Below are positions 46,316-59,400 of a stretch of 64,000 bases of DNA, piece after piece. Where the stretch lies: NCBI GenBank assembly GCA_026545225.1, contig CM048852.1, positions 54,133,146 to 54,197,145 on the forward strand, given 5' to 3'. Below the pieces are notes generated by a model. That model saw only the letters and a list, made by a program, of their open reading frames with translations. It was not told where the DNA came from and ran no database searches. Positions within the stretch are counted from its first letter, which is position 1; each line of letters starts with the position of its first letter. This DNA is from Cornus controversa. Lineage: Eukaryota; Streptophyta; Magnoliopsida; Cornales; Cornaceae. The translations under genes were made by a program, and so were the position numbers.

Positions 46316-47119
46316 TATAAATAATATTATATAATTAAATAACGTATATAATTACAAATAATAACATTACATGGTATTATATAATTATAAATAATAACAT
46401 TAAATTAAAGGAATAAAAAGAAGTAAAGAAATTGCACATGTATATTGCTTTCCAAGTGTTAAATAGATTATAATTTAAATTATTATTTAGTTGTACATTG
46501 ATTAATAACATAATATAACAAATAAAAATATTTATTTCGTATAAGAAATAAAAATATATATTTTTTAATTTAATTTATGTTTAACAGGAATATTAATAAG
46601 ATTTTCAAGTAAGGGTTGTTGGTCGAGGTATTTGCATTTTTTTTAAAGTGTGCTTTTGCATGTTTGATGTGAAATTGTTGTATATTTGATGGCTCTATAT
46701 AATAATTATAATTATAAAATTATTTAATAGAGGATTTTTCATGAATTTAGGACTCTCAAATTAAGAGTTAATAATTTGTTTTTCTTTTTTTATAAATTTA
46801 GGATTCTCAAATTAAGTGAACAATTTATTTAAAGAGATGGGAGAGATTTTAGTTTATGAAAAATTTTAAAATACTTAAAGTGAAATAAAAAGGGGATCCC
46901 CTCCCAGGGGATCCTGATCCCATCCACCACACAGTTCTTCTTCATAGATCGTTCTCATCGCACGTGTAATGGTATCCCATCTATATGTTTGAAAATGTTG
47001 AACTACCGAAGAGCACAATAATAGCAGGCTATATAGCATACACGCAATTTAGAGCTTTCTAGTTAGATTGTTCGAAACTTGGGAACCGCCTCAGCGTAGA
47101 GAGAGAGGCTCAGTGACGA
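44736..47119. other. Intergenic region upstream of PRT6; no gene seen
   Basis: Very AT-rich, with (TA)n at 46196-46216 and 46281-46312. After the small hAT-like element at 45167, a patch around 45380-45935 repeats GGATCCGAT/ATCGGAT-type words and may be another worn hAT derivative; its ends were not found. GGGGATCC palindromes occur near 46893-46915. The last ~200 bases should include the PRT6 promoter. Confidence 0.4.
45167..45333. mobile_element. Small hAT-like miniature element, 167 bp
   Basis: The ends TAGTGGTGCACACG and, read inward, TAGAGGTGAATCATGG have the TAGNGGTG pattern of hAT miniature elements. The body is made of GGTTCGG/AACCGAACC words. No clean 8-bp duplication was seen. Confidence 0.5.
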
Positions 47120-47404
47120 ATGAGATCGGATTACACCACCAGAGCCAGAGCCCTTACAAAAAATTTTAGGGTTTTGAAAACGTTTCAAATTTTACACACA
47201 TACATATACACACACTTCTGTATATGGATACATATTTATAATAGACACACACTAACTACTATACTGCTTCAGCCCTGGGGAGTGAAAGCTCTCAATTCAA
47301 ACACTGTTGTTGCGCCGATTGGTTTCGGTACATGTTCAGAATGGAGATTGATTCTTCGCCCGAGGCAAATACGTTTTCTGCTCGAGATCGAATCGTTCAG
47401 GTAA
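47120..47404 (+). other. Upstream ORF overlapping the PRT6 start
   Basis: A 94-codon frame from ATG at 47120 runs in a different frame across the PRT6 start codon at 47332 and ends just inside intron 1. If transcription starts upstream of 47120 it would be an overlapping uORF. If spliced at 47400 its end would differ. The start of transcription is not known. Confidence 0.3.
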
Positions 47405-50400
47405 ATTATTCGAATAGCCTACCTTCTCAATTGTGTGTTGGTTGAAGATGAAGCCCAGTAAAGGAAAGGAAATTAGTGTTTTGATTTCAATTCCACAAAA
47501 CGGTGGAGAGGAAATTGGTAAACGATTCAAAAAAATTTTCTTTCCACTCTCCTTCACACTCTTTGTGTGAACTGAACGTTGTGTAATTTTGTCTATTTAT
47601 TGATAGTCCGTGCAGAATTGCAAATAATGTTTCTTTTTCTGGTACTAATTTGGGAAAAATCCCATGTGATGCGCAATGTACGTGGGAGATAATGTTAGTG
47701 TCTTCAATTTTCTCTTTGCCTTTTTGTTTTGTGCTTGGAAATATTTCCAGGGATTTTGTGGGACTCTTTACAATTGTTTAGTTCGTTTGTCTTCAGATTA
47801 ATTTTTTATCATTTGTTCCATTGTATCATGTTCTGCTCAATTATACGAGAATTTCTATGGATTATCTGCTGGGTTGCTGGCTCAACCTAGATAAAGTCGA
47901 TTATCTAAAAGTTTGGATTTTAGATTTTTCATTGCTGTAACTTATGGGACTGAAAATTTCAATCTGCAGAGTGCGATTCTGCCACCTGTTTTTTGTTTGA
48001 GTAATCTCTTCCTAAAAAACAAAAGAGCATATAAGATAGGTAGGAAATGTCATTTCTCTTATTTTCATTGGTTTTCTTGAAAACCAGATGCAGAATAATT
48101 GGTTGATCAGTTGAATTATATTGTGATGTTGTGCACTTGAATGCAACTTTTTCTGTAATACATGATTTATTTTTAATAAAGATATTTTTGTTATGAATTT
48201 TTTTTTTTAAAGATATTTTTGTTATGATTCAATTTCTGTTTGTAAGTGGTTGCTACTCCTTAATATCAGTAAGGATTATCTATTGTTGATGTAATTCTGT
48301 TCATATCTGAACTAAATTTGGTCATGAATGGGAATAAAATTTCACATTTGTTTCTTAATTCTACATCAGAGGCTTGCTCTACAAGGAGTTCCTCAGGAAA
48401 ATCTTGAGCAGCTCCAGCCAGGTCTGGTTTGGTTTCTTAATAATAACAAATTCCGAATACCTGATCTGGTGTATGCTATCTTACCTACTGATGAGGAAGC
48501 AATGGAGCATCTTCTGGAACCTCAGGCAGGGTCTACGAAAGCTTTGGTGGGCCCAAAGCTTGAAGATCAATTACACGAAAGCATGGTTTGGTTGCAATGG
48601 TTGATGTTTGAGGGTGAGCCAGATGCTGCACTGAAGACGCTGGCTAACATGAGTGTTGGTCAGCGTGGTGTCTGTGGGGCTGTTTGGGGAAACAATGATA
48701 TAGCTTACCGCTGCAGAACATGTGAGCATGACCCGACTTGTGCTATTTGTGTTTCTTGTTTCCAGAATGGAAACCACAACGACCATGATTATTCAATCAT
48801 ATATACGGGTGGTGGTTGCTGTGATTGTGGGGATGTGACTGCATGGAAACGTGAAGGGTTTTGTTCGAAGCATAAAGGCGCAGAACAGATACAACCTCTT
48901 GCAGATGAATTTGCAGACTCTTTGGGGCCTGTTCTTGATTCCCTTCTTGTTTGTTGGAAAAACAAGCTACTTTTTGCAGAAACTACATCTCAAGGTAGCC
49001 CTAAAGTAGACATTCACGTTCCTGAGCTAAAAAAGATTGCAGATGAGCTAACATCTGCAGTGGTGAAGATGCTTTTAGAATTCTGTACATACAGTGAAAG
49101 TTTGCTCAGTTTTATTTCTGGGAGGGTGTTCTCTTCAGTTGGTTTATTGGATATTCTGGTGAGGGCGGAGAGGTTCTTAAGAAATGATATTGTGAGAAAG
49201 CTTCATGAGTTGCTTTTGAAATTGCTCAGTGAACCTGTGTTCAAATATGAGTTCGCAAAGGTGTTTCTTAGTTATTATCCATCTATTGTAAGTGAAGCGA
49301 TAAAAGTGACTAATGATACTGTTTATAGGAAGTATCCACTTGTATCCACATTCTCGGTGCAAATTTTCACAGTGCCTACTCTAACCCCACGCCTTGTGAA
49401 GGAAAATGATCTTCTGGCCATGCTGTTTGGTTGTCTGGAAGACATTTTCATTTATTGTGCTGGAAAAGATGGTCGACTACAGGTAATGTGTTTATTCTTA
49501 TTTTTGTTTCTGCAAGGTGATTGAACAATTATATTGCTCTGATTATATACTCTTTGAAGCAGCATCAGGGTGGAGTGCTGAACTTGGGGAATTAATCTTA
49601 CATTTTCTGTAGAAGTGCACAGTTTCTAATGATTATGTGTAGCTGTAGACTTAATAGCTTTTTATTTGCCCGAGAGAGAAGTGAATCTTCAAATATGATA
49701 GTAGCATCAAGGTGGTGTGCTGAACTTGGGGAATTAATCTTACAGTTTTTGTAGAAGTGCACAGTTTCTAATGATTATGTGTAGTTGTAGACCCCGCAAT
49801 GCCGGGAGCCTCATGCACTGAGCTAGCCCTTTTATTTGAAGGCTTAAAAGTGTGGAAAATTAAAATATGAAGTAAAAAAGAAGAAAAAGAAAATTTTAGA
49901 TATCACTCCTGCAGTATTGGGCGTCACACATGGGTTTATAATTGCATCCCTGGATCTAAAAGATCTTAGATAGCTTTAAGCTGATGTCTATTGAATTGAA
50001 AGCTATAATAACTCAAATTTTAAGAAATTTAGAAACTTTGACTAAGAAAACCATGTAAATGTGCTGAAGTCTACAAATAAAGACATGGACCACTACTATA
50101 GCTCATATCTAGCAAATTTTAAGATTGTTAGAGTATGCATGACGTTACAACTAAATACAATATAAATAAAACTGAACTGACTATATATAAACCTCAAAGG
50201 AAAACATATAACATGATTAAACAGAGACTAAAATCCTATTTTCATGAGGTCCCAAGTGGGTCTTGGCTCAAAATCGAGTCAAATTTCCTGTCTCTCTTTC
50301 TTTCCACTATTATTTGATTTTTTTTTTCTTTGAGCATGTCATTTATTCCATCAATTAAACAGACAATGGGAACGATAAGCAGCCCCAAGCTGATACACAT

Positions 50401-53400
50401 GCTCATGGTTCAGCTGGACATTACTGCAGTGCCTGCTGCCAAGACAGATCTAGTCAAGGATGATCAACACAATTATACAACTCTGAAAGGGATTCAATAT
50501 ATCACAAAATGACGATGGATTAGAAAACTGACTATTATAATAACTGTATGCATAAGCAATTTTAATTTAATATAAATCAAGCTAAGTAATTCTAAGTCCT
50601 GTAGTATATCTACATGATGTATCATAGCACACTGCATTAGACCCATTGTCTCATGATTCTTTATGATTTTTCATATGTTGGACAATATACATGTATTTGT
50701 AAAGACATATATATCTGTTAGTTCCCTAAATACTTCGATATAAAGAACAGTTGGGCTTCTGTATGTTTATTTATAGAAATCATGATCCCCCATAGTTCCC
50801 TGAATTCTTCAATATAGTGTATTTTCAAAGAAAGTTGGACTTTACCAAGCAATGTGGTTTATTTCTACTTTACATGCGGTACAACTTGTAATTAAGTTTG
50901 GGAGTTTAGGACTCATGCCTCTTTGCTCATGACACCTTAAAACCATGGATACAATTACATGGATCACTGCACCATTGGGCCTTGTAGCCCAGTGGTAACT
51001 GGAATAGCCTTTCATATAGAAGGTGAGGTTTTGAAAAAAAAGACAAAAAAAAAAGAAAAAGAAAAAATCACCACTCCCCAAAAACAAGATTTACAGGATG
51101 CTTTAGAGCTCCTGTGTTGTCATCTACAATCTCTTGTGAAATGGTCAATCTGAATTTCCGATCACCTTCCCCCTTATGGTGTCATGAGAATGTCAGATTC
51201 TTTTATCCATTTTTTTTTTAAAATACAAGGCGACTCGTTGGTTGATTTTGCGACGAAGAAGCATCATGAGTTGACATATTTGTGAGTACAAGTTGTTTCT
51301 TGTTTTATAATGTTGTGTCATTCCATTAGAAGGTTTGTTATTAGCATGGAAGCTATGGTTGTAGATTGAAGACGGAGCTGCAAGATCGTATCAACATTTT
51401 CTTCAGTCTCCACCAATCACATAAATTAGGGAAGGTAAATGACCTAAAAGACTTAGGATTTGGAGTGCTTAATCAATAATTAAGTTGGTTTGGAAAGTTC
51501 CTAATTAATCTTGTGAAAAGGAAACTTTAACTAACTTGGAGTTCATTTAAAATTGATTATGAATTATTTTGGAATAAATCACCACTCTCCCAAAAAAAAA
51601 AAGATTTACAAGATGCTTTAGAGCTCCTGTGTTGTCATCTACAATCTCTTGTGAAATGGTCAATCTGAATTTCGGATCACCTTCCCCGTCACGGTGTCTC
51701 GAGAATGGCAATATTGTTATTGCAGTCAGATTTTAAAAAAAATACAAGGTGACTCGTTGGTTAATTTCATGAGGAAAAGCATCATGACTTTACATATTTG
51801 TGAGTACAAGTTGCTTCTTGTTTTATAATGTTGTGTCATTTCATTAGAAGGTTTGTTATTAGCATCGAAGCTATGGTTGTAGATTGAAGACGGAGCTGCA
51901 AGATCGTATCGACATTTGCTTCAGTCTCCATCAATCACATAAATGAGAAGGTAAATGACCTAAAAGACTGTAGCATTTGGAGTGATTAATCAATCATTAA
52001 GTTGGTTGGGAAAGTTCCTAATTAATCTTGTGAAAAGGAAACTTTAACTAATTTGGAGTTCATTTAAAATTGATTATGAATTATTTTGGAATAAGTTTAA
52101 GCTTTATTACAAAGTTTATAATTGAATTTTATTAATTAGGAATGAATTTGGAAGCCTTCATTTTGGTTTGGAAGCTCAGATTATGAGTTTGAGTTAAAAA
52201 CCAAATCAGTAGTTGATTTTGGCAAGGATTCCAATTTGTGAAAACTGGCCTTTGTGCCTTTAAAAGATCATTAAAAACAATTTGCTTATAATCTCGTGTT
52301 GATCTTTATATTTCTAGAAACTTGACTCGATAAGCTTTAAAATTATATATATTTGATTTTGGCAAGGATTCCAATTTGTGAAAACTGGCCTTTGTGCCTT
52401 TAAAAGATCATTAAAAACAATTTGCTTATAATCTCGTGTTGATCTTTATATTTCTAGAAACTTGACTCGATAAGCTTTAAAATTATATATATATCGAGTC
52501 AAGTTTCTAGAAATATAAAGATCAACACGAGATTATAAGCAAATTGTTTATATATATATATATGCTTACGAGTCTGTTTGAGCGTTCAAGGAAGCATCTA
52601 AGTCAGGCTATATGCAGTCAGGTTTGGCAGAAAGCGTGGATCAATTGAACTCACTCTAGTTTGCTACGATTAATACCTCGATTGATCAATATATTCATCG
52701 GTGACTTCTGGAGTTGTTTAGATCGATCAAAGTCTGCATGGATCGATTTACAATCATTCAAAGTCAGTAAAACACGCATTTCTAAGGTTGAATAGGTTTT
52801 GAAATCTTTTACTAACTAATTTAAAGCATTTCTAATGAATCTCTAATCATTCTAACATCATTGAAAAAGGCATCCTAGGGTTTTCTGAATGCAGGGAAAC
52901 ACAGTTGCAAAATGTGTGAGGGAGATTAACAAGAGCAAACTTTGAGAGTTCTTTTATCTTATAGTAAAGTTCTAAATAGCAAACTTTGTGATTGAGTGCT
53001 CTCGTTGAAGGCTTGAAGGATGATCAACCACAACAAGTATCCATCTATCCTTCAAAGAACAGGGAATTGGTTTGTGAGATGACTATCAATCACTATGAGA
53101 AGAGGAGATCGCATTGAATGGATTCGTTGATTGATAGCAACAATGCTCGGGTGGAGTGTTTGGCTTAAGTTTGGATATATGGTAATTTAACATAGGTGAT
53201 TCTTAGGAGTAAGACTCTGGACCTACAGTTGTACTCTCTTCGATTATTGTGGATTATTTGCATATGGCTGTATCTTGTGCTTTTTCTTTTATACGTAAAT
53301 ATACTCCAATGCATGTGCCCCCACTGTGGCTTTCACCCTCAACCTTCCCTTTGGAGAGATGGATGACATACCACTTAAGCCAATGTTGCAATTTTCTGTA

Positions 53401-56400
53401 ATTTTCCCCGTGTGGTATGGAGGTCATACCAAGCAACCTCCCCTTGTGGTTTTTTCTCTTTGGATTTTCCATGTAATTTTCTGTCTTTAATTTATGTTGC
53501 TTTACTCCTTTATGGTTTAAACGGTTTGATTGGACGTTGATTGTATAAGCATGATTAATTTGTTAAAATTGAAATCAAGCAAAATTTTATTGATGTGTGT
53601 TTAGGGGGAAAAAGAATCAAAGCTTGCAATGAAAATAACTCCCACGTCAAAGTTCAGACAGTTTTAGACTTGTCTATGTTCTCTTTGGGTGCCTCTGATC
53701 TCAAATTTTGATTGAGTTAGAACTGCGTCAATGCCATAGGCTCAAAAGACATTCATTTTGATATCCTCGAGATCGAGATGTTGAAAATTTCAATCCCTTG
53801 TGATTGATTTATGCAGGACTTTGTGATTACTCAACTCAACTCAACAAAGCCCTTTCCCTAATTGCTTGGGATCTGCTACATGAATCCTATATTTCATTTT
53901 CTTCTAATTCCCCTTGTCCAGTCAATAAAAAGTTAGTTTGTAAAGAGTTTTTCTTATCTCTGCGCCTTTGGGTTTGTGGTCACTCTTGGCGATATTCTCA
54001 GCTTCATGTTCTTTTTGTTAGGTTATCATAATGCTTCTCAGCTAAAGAGCTAATGTTTTTATTCCTAGTTACTATAATTTGTTTTGCCATGTCTCAAGTG
54101 TCATGCAGTTTTGCTTTGAGCTTCTAGTTCAGGTTCATTTTGCCTTGATATCAACAAATGGATTTGAGAATTTGACTGTAATAAATATGTGATATAGGTT
54201 TGGAACTCTTAATAATGTGTTTACTTTCATTGATTTTCTATTGATGCTTTTCGAGTGAGAAGCTTGTGTTTTTTGTTCAAAAACACGATGATTGGTTATG
54301 TTTCATGTTGCTTTTCTTTCTATTATTCTGTTTTGATTTCTAAATTTTAGTATGTTGTTTTCTTCTCTCTGTTTTGCGTTATAGAGCAATATGGTTAATT
54401 ATAATCCATCTGCAGGTAAATAAGTGGGAAAATTTGTATGATACAACTTATCGTGTGGTTGAAGATACTCGCTTTGTCATGAGCCATTTTGTAGTTCCCA
54501 AATATGTTGCCCGTGAGCGGCGAGATATTTCACGAACTTGGATGAGACTTTTGGCTTTTGTGCAAGGGATGAATCCTCAAAGGAGAGAAATGGGCATTCA
54601 TGTAGAAGAAGAAAATGAGAATGTGCATTTACCTTTCGTTTTATGTCGCTCAATTGCAAATATTCACTCTCTTTTGGTGAGTGGAGCATTCTCTGTCAGT
54701 AGTTGTGAAGAGACAGATGACGGAATCCCTTTCAACACATACAAACAAGATTCTGATGATCAAGACAGCCTAAGACATGCAAAAGTCGGGAGGCTTTCAC
54801 AGGAAAGCTCTGTTAGTAGTGCAACAGGGAGGAATAATACATCGGCTTCTGCATCTAAGGTTGCTGAAGTAAATTTTGATAATCCTTTAATTCCATCTTC
54901 CATTTTGTGGTTAACATTTGAGTGCTTGAGGGCTATTGAGAATTGGTTCCGAGTGGATGATACATCGGGGGCTCTTCTAAATATCTCATCCCCCAAAACG
55001 ACTAATGTCTCCGGGAACAATTTCTTTGCACTGAAGAAAACGTTATCTAAGATTAGGAAGGGCAAATCTCTCTTTAAGTCAAACAATGCACCTTCAGCAA
55101 ACTGTAAACTTGCAAGTTCGAGAGAAGTTCAAGTTAGACAGTGTTCTTCAACGGGTTATAGTGGGTTTCATAAAGGTGGTGATTTGGAGAGTGGACAAAG
55201 AATAGGGCAGGATACTCTTCCTGCAGGTTATGATGATAGTGTGGAAGGAGAATATGTCATCGTATTAGAGGCATTACATTTTCTGAGTTTGTCAGATTGG
55301 CCAGATATAATTTATGATGTTAGTTCACAGGATATATCTGTTCACATTCCCTTACATCGATTACTTTCATTGGTTTTACAAAAAGCCTTGAAAAGATGTT
55401 TTTGTGAATCTGCATTGCCAAATATGTTTAATGCTAGTTCTGATGATCCGCTATCAGCTATCTACCGTGACTTCTTTGGTCATGTTCTAGGAGGTTGCCA
55501 CCCCTATGGTTTTTCAGCCTTTGTCATGGAGCATCCTCTACGGATTAGGGTTTTCTGTGCTGAGGTTCATGCTGGAATGTGGCGAAAGAACGGGGATGCT
55601 GCCATAATATCTTGTGATTGGTATCGTTCAGTTCGCTGGTATATAACAATGCTTTAATGTATTATTGCAGAAAGATCAAGTTCTACTTCCCTTATATATA
55701 TTTCTTTTGGGGTTCTTGGTCTCTAAAAGGATTTCTTTTTTCCACAGGTCTGAACAGGGTCTGGAGCTTGATCTGTTTATGCTGCAGTGCTGTGCTGCCT
55801 TAGCTCCTCCTGATCCTTATGTCAACAGAATTTTAGAACGTTTTGGGTTATCAGATTACATTTCTCTGAATCTTGAACAGTTTAGTGAGTATGTAACTCA
55901 TTTCTTTAAGTTCTTTCATTTAGGGCTGAATGTTTTTGTTTTGGATTCATGTTCTATTCAATTTAGAAATGTGATCTTTTTAAGTGTTATAGTAATCCTC
56001 AGAAGTCGCTACAGATTTTCATCATCAATTTGCTGCATGCTTAGTTGTTCTCACGCGCACGTGCACACACACACGCACAAAGCACTTGGTGTATGATTTG
56101 TGCTTTACATTCCTCTGTAACTTTTTTGCTTGATTAATTTTTCCAGAAGTCCATTGCTGGATCAAATGTTTCTTCAGTACTTGTCTTGCATGAAAAATAA
56201 CATTTAATTGAAGATCAGGAGTTGCCAGGGATATTTGATTTTTTCATTAAATGATGAGTTTATGGATAGGTAGCTGGCTATAACATCAACTTGTTTTTTT
56301 TTCCCGGAAGGTTACATCAAGTCGATATTGCATGCATGAGAAGCATGAACAGTGGCACAGCAAAGAATGGATTGAATCCAGAATAATTCATATGCAGGGT

Positions 56401-59400
56401 CAAGTTAATACTTATCCTGTCTCATCTGTGCACATCTCATGCATGCGGCTATGTCAAAGAACCTAAATAATAAGTTTCTTATATATTGAACTGAATTACA
56501 GAGTTTTTTTTTTTGTTCAACGCTATGTTTTTCAGGTATGAAGCAGTTCTTGTGCAGGAAATGCTCACTCTTATTATACAAATAGTAAAAGAGAGACGAT
56601 TTTGTGGACTAACTGCTGCTGAATGTTTGCAACGGGAGTTAATTTATAAGCTAGCCATTGGAGACGCTACCCGTAGTCAGTTGATGAAATCTCTTCCTCG
56701 TGACCTTTCAAAAATTGATCAGCTTCAGGAAGTTTTGGATAAGATAGCAGTTTATTCTAATCCATCTGGCTTGAATCAGGTCTGCTTTGTGGCTTAGGTA
56801 TATCTAGCTGTTGTTCAATTGACATGCTATTGAATTGATTGTCCTGATAGTTCCCTCTATCTCAGGGTATGTATAAGCTGCGACCTGACTATTGGAAGGA
56901 ACTGGATTTGTATCATCCTCGTTGGAACTCAAGGGATCTACAATTTGCTGAAGAAAGATACTTGCGCTTTTGTAATGCTTCTGCATTGACGACTCAGATT
57001 CCCAAATGGACAAATCTTTACTGTCCTCTTAATGGATTAGCTAGAGTGGCTACTTGTAAAGCGATCCTCCAAATTATCCGTGCAGTGCTATTTTATGCTG
57101 TTTTTACTGAGAAGTCCACTCCATCACGTGCTCCTGATGGGGTGGCTGTAACAGCATTGCATTTACTCTCGCTAGCATTAGACATCTGTTTTCAGCAAAG
57201 GCAATCTAGTGACCAGTTAGTTAACACTGGTGATTCAATTCCCATTTTAGCTTTTGCTGGTGAAGAAATATGTCCAGGACTTGCTAATAAAACTGGTGAT
57301 AAGAGCTTGTTGTCACTTCTTGTTTTATTGATGAGGATGCAAAAGGAAAAAGCAGACAACTTTGTGGAAGAAGGCAGTCTCAACCTTTCTTCTTTAATTG
57401 AAAGTTTACTGAAGAAGTTTGCTGAGATTGACTCGGGATGCATGACCAAACTGCAAAAGCTAGCCCCCGAAGTGGTCAGTAACCTATTGTCTTCTGATCT
57501 GAATAGTGGTACAAATATTGTGGAGTCAGCTTCTGATGGTGATAAGCGCAAGGCAAAAGCTCGAGAGAGACAAGCTGCCATAATGGTGAGATGTGATGCC
57601 ATATCATTTTATATTTTTGCCAAGAAGGAAACAATTGTGTGTTCAAACAATAAACTGAAGTTAAGATATGGCAAAGTTCAAAAAAGAAGAAGAAGAAAGA
57701 TGTAGGTAATTTAGTTAGATATATCATTTTAGATGGATTGGTTTCTTTGTTTTATTTGGCTAGTTTCCGAGATATATGAGGAATTGATTACTAGGTTGTT
57801 TCTGTTTACCAAGTTCCCAGCATTTAGTTCCCATTAACAAATCTCATTTTCTTGGGCCAGTGTTGGGCTGAGGTAAATGAGAATTCAACCAAATTTCCCT
57901 TGGGTCGTCTGGAATATAAGTTCCTTGGTTGCACTGGACGTTGTTGAACTTCCGTTTGAATTATCTTTCCAAGGCTCACTATATTTGATATGCAGGAAAA
58001 AATGAGAGCACAGCAGTCTAAATTTTTGGCAAGCATTAATTCCGCTGCTGATGATGGGTTGGATGGTTCAAAATTTGGACAGGAAACATCTTCATCTGAT
58101 GTTGGACTTGATTCCACAGAGTCTACAGAAGACATTTGCTCTCTTTGCCATGATTCCAACTCAAGAATTCCTGTATCTTTTCTGATCCTTCTCCAGGTAA
58201 GAAACCAGTGCTCTCTGGGTTTATTGATAAGTTAAATTAACTAATTAAATGTTAAGACTTTGACTAATTACCATTACTTGCTTTCAAGCTCTAACACAAA
58301 ATCACACTGATAATTATTTATATTTTTGGACCAAGAAATCCAGACTTCTGAGTCTAGTTGACAGAGGTCCCCCATCATGGGAACAAGTTTGCGGGTTAGG
58401 CAAGGAGTACATTCCTATAAGCACAAACAAAATTAGTGCTTCATTTAGTGGGAACACCGTCTCCAACAGTTCAGAAACGATCTCGCCTTCTCAGTTAAAT
58501 CACTTGATTCAGAGTGCGGTAAACGAGTTTGCTTCTAGTGGACAGCCTAGGGAGGTCAAGGCTTTTGTAGAATTCATCAAAGTGCGGTTCCCTTCAGTGA
58601 GGAATATTCAACTGCCTTGCACATCAAATGATACACGAGAAAGACCTGCTTATTCCCTTGAGATGCTGGAAGAACACATGTGCTTGTCTATTCAGGAAAG
58701 AATGCATGATAATTTGTTTCATTCAAATTTCGGGAAGGAGGTCGAAAATTTGTCTAAATCTAAAGGGAATCCAACAAGGAGTGCTGATGCTGAAGCTCTT
58801 TTGCTTGCAAGATATATAGCTGCTCTTTCAAAAGAGACAATAGAGAGTCCTTCGGCTTCAGAAAATTCCCACACACTGAATGATGAAGCACCGCCAGAAT
58901 CTACTATGCCTTCTCTGACATATGATGGTTTTGGTCCTTCAGATTGCGATGGAATTCATATTTCTTCCTGTGGGCATGCTGTGCATCAGGGGTGCCTTGA
59001 TCGTTATTTATCATCACTAAAGGAGCGGTAAGTCCTATAGGTTCAATATTGTTTTTCATCATCTCTTTTTTCTTTCTTTCTTCTCTCTTTGTATTTTTGA
59101 GAGATCCTCCTCTCCCTTCCTAGGACCACCTTCCAGCCACAAAAAGAGAGAAGAAAGAATGAGGGAAGAAGTAACCTTCTTTTGTGTCCCACATGCCCAG
59201 CCCCCACCACTTCCAAAACAAAGTACTTTATTTTTTAGCCACTGCTTCAATTCTAATTTTTAGTCCTAAAATACACAACACCTGAAACTTTGTCTTTGGA
59301 GGTACTTCCGTCTCATTTTTAGATAATGACAACATCTCCCCCCCGCCCTCCTCTAGTACTATTCTGCACTTTTATCACAATATAATCATGTTTCAACCAC

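Noticed and set aside
52560-53520. Possible copia-type LTR in PRT6 intron 2
   Set aside because: The sequence has the texture of an LTR, but no TG...CA ends, target duplication, primer site or second copy could be fixed.
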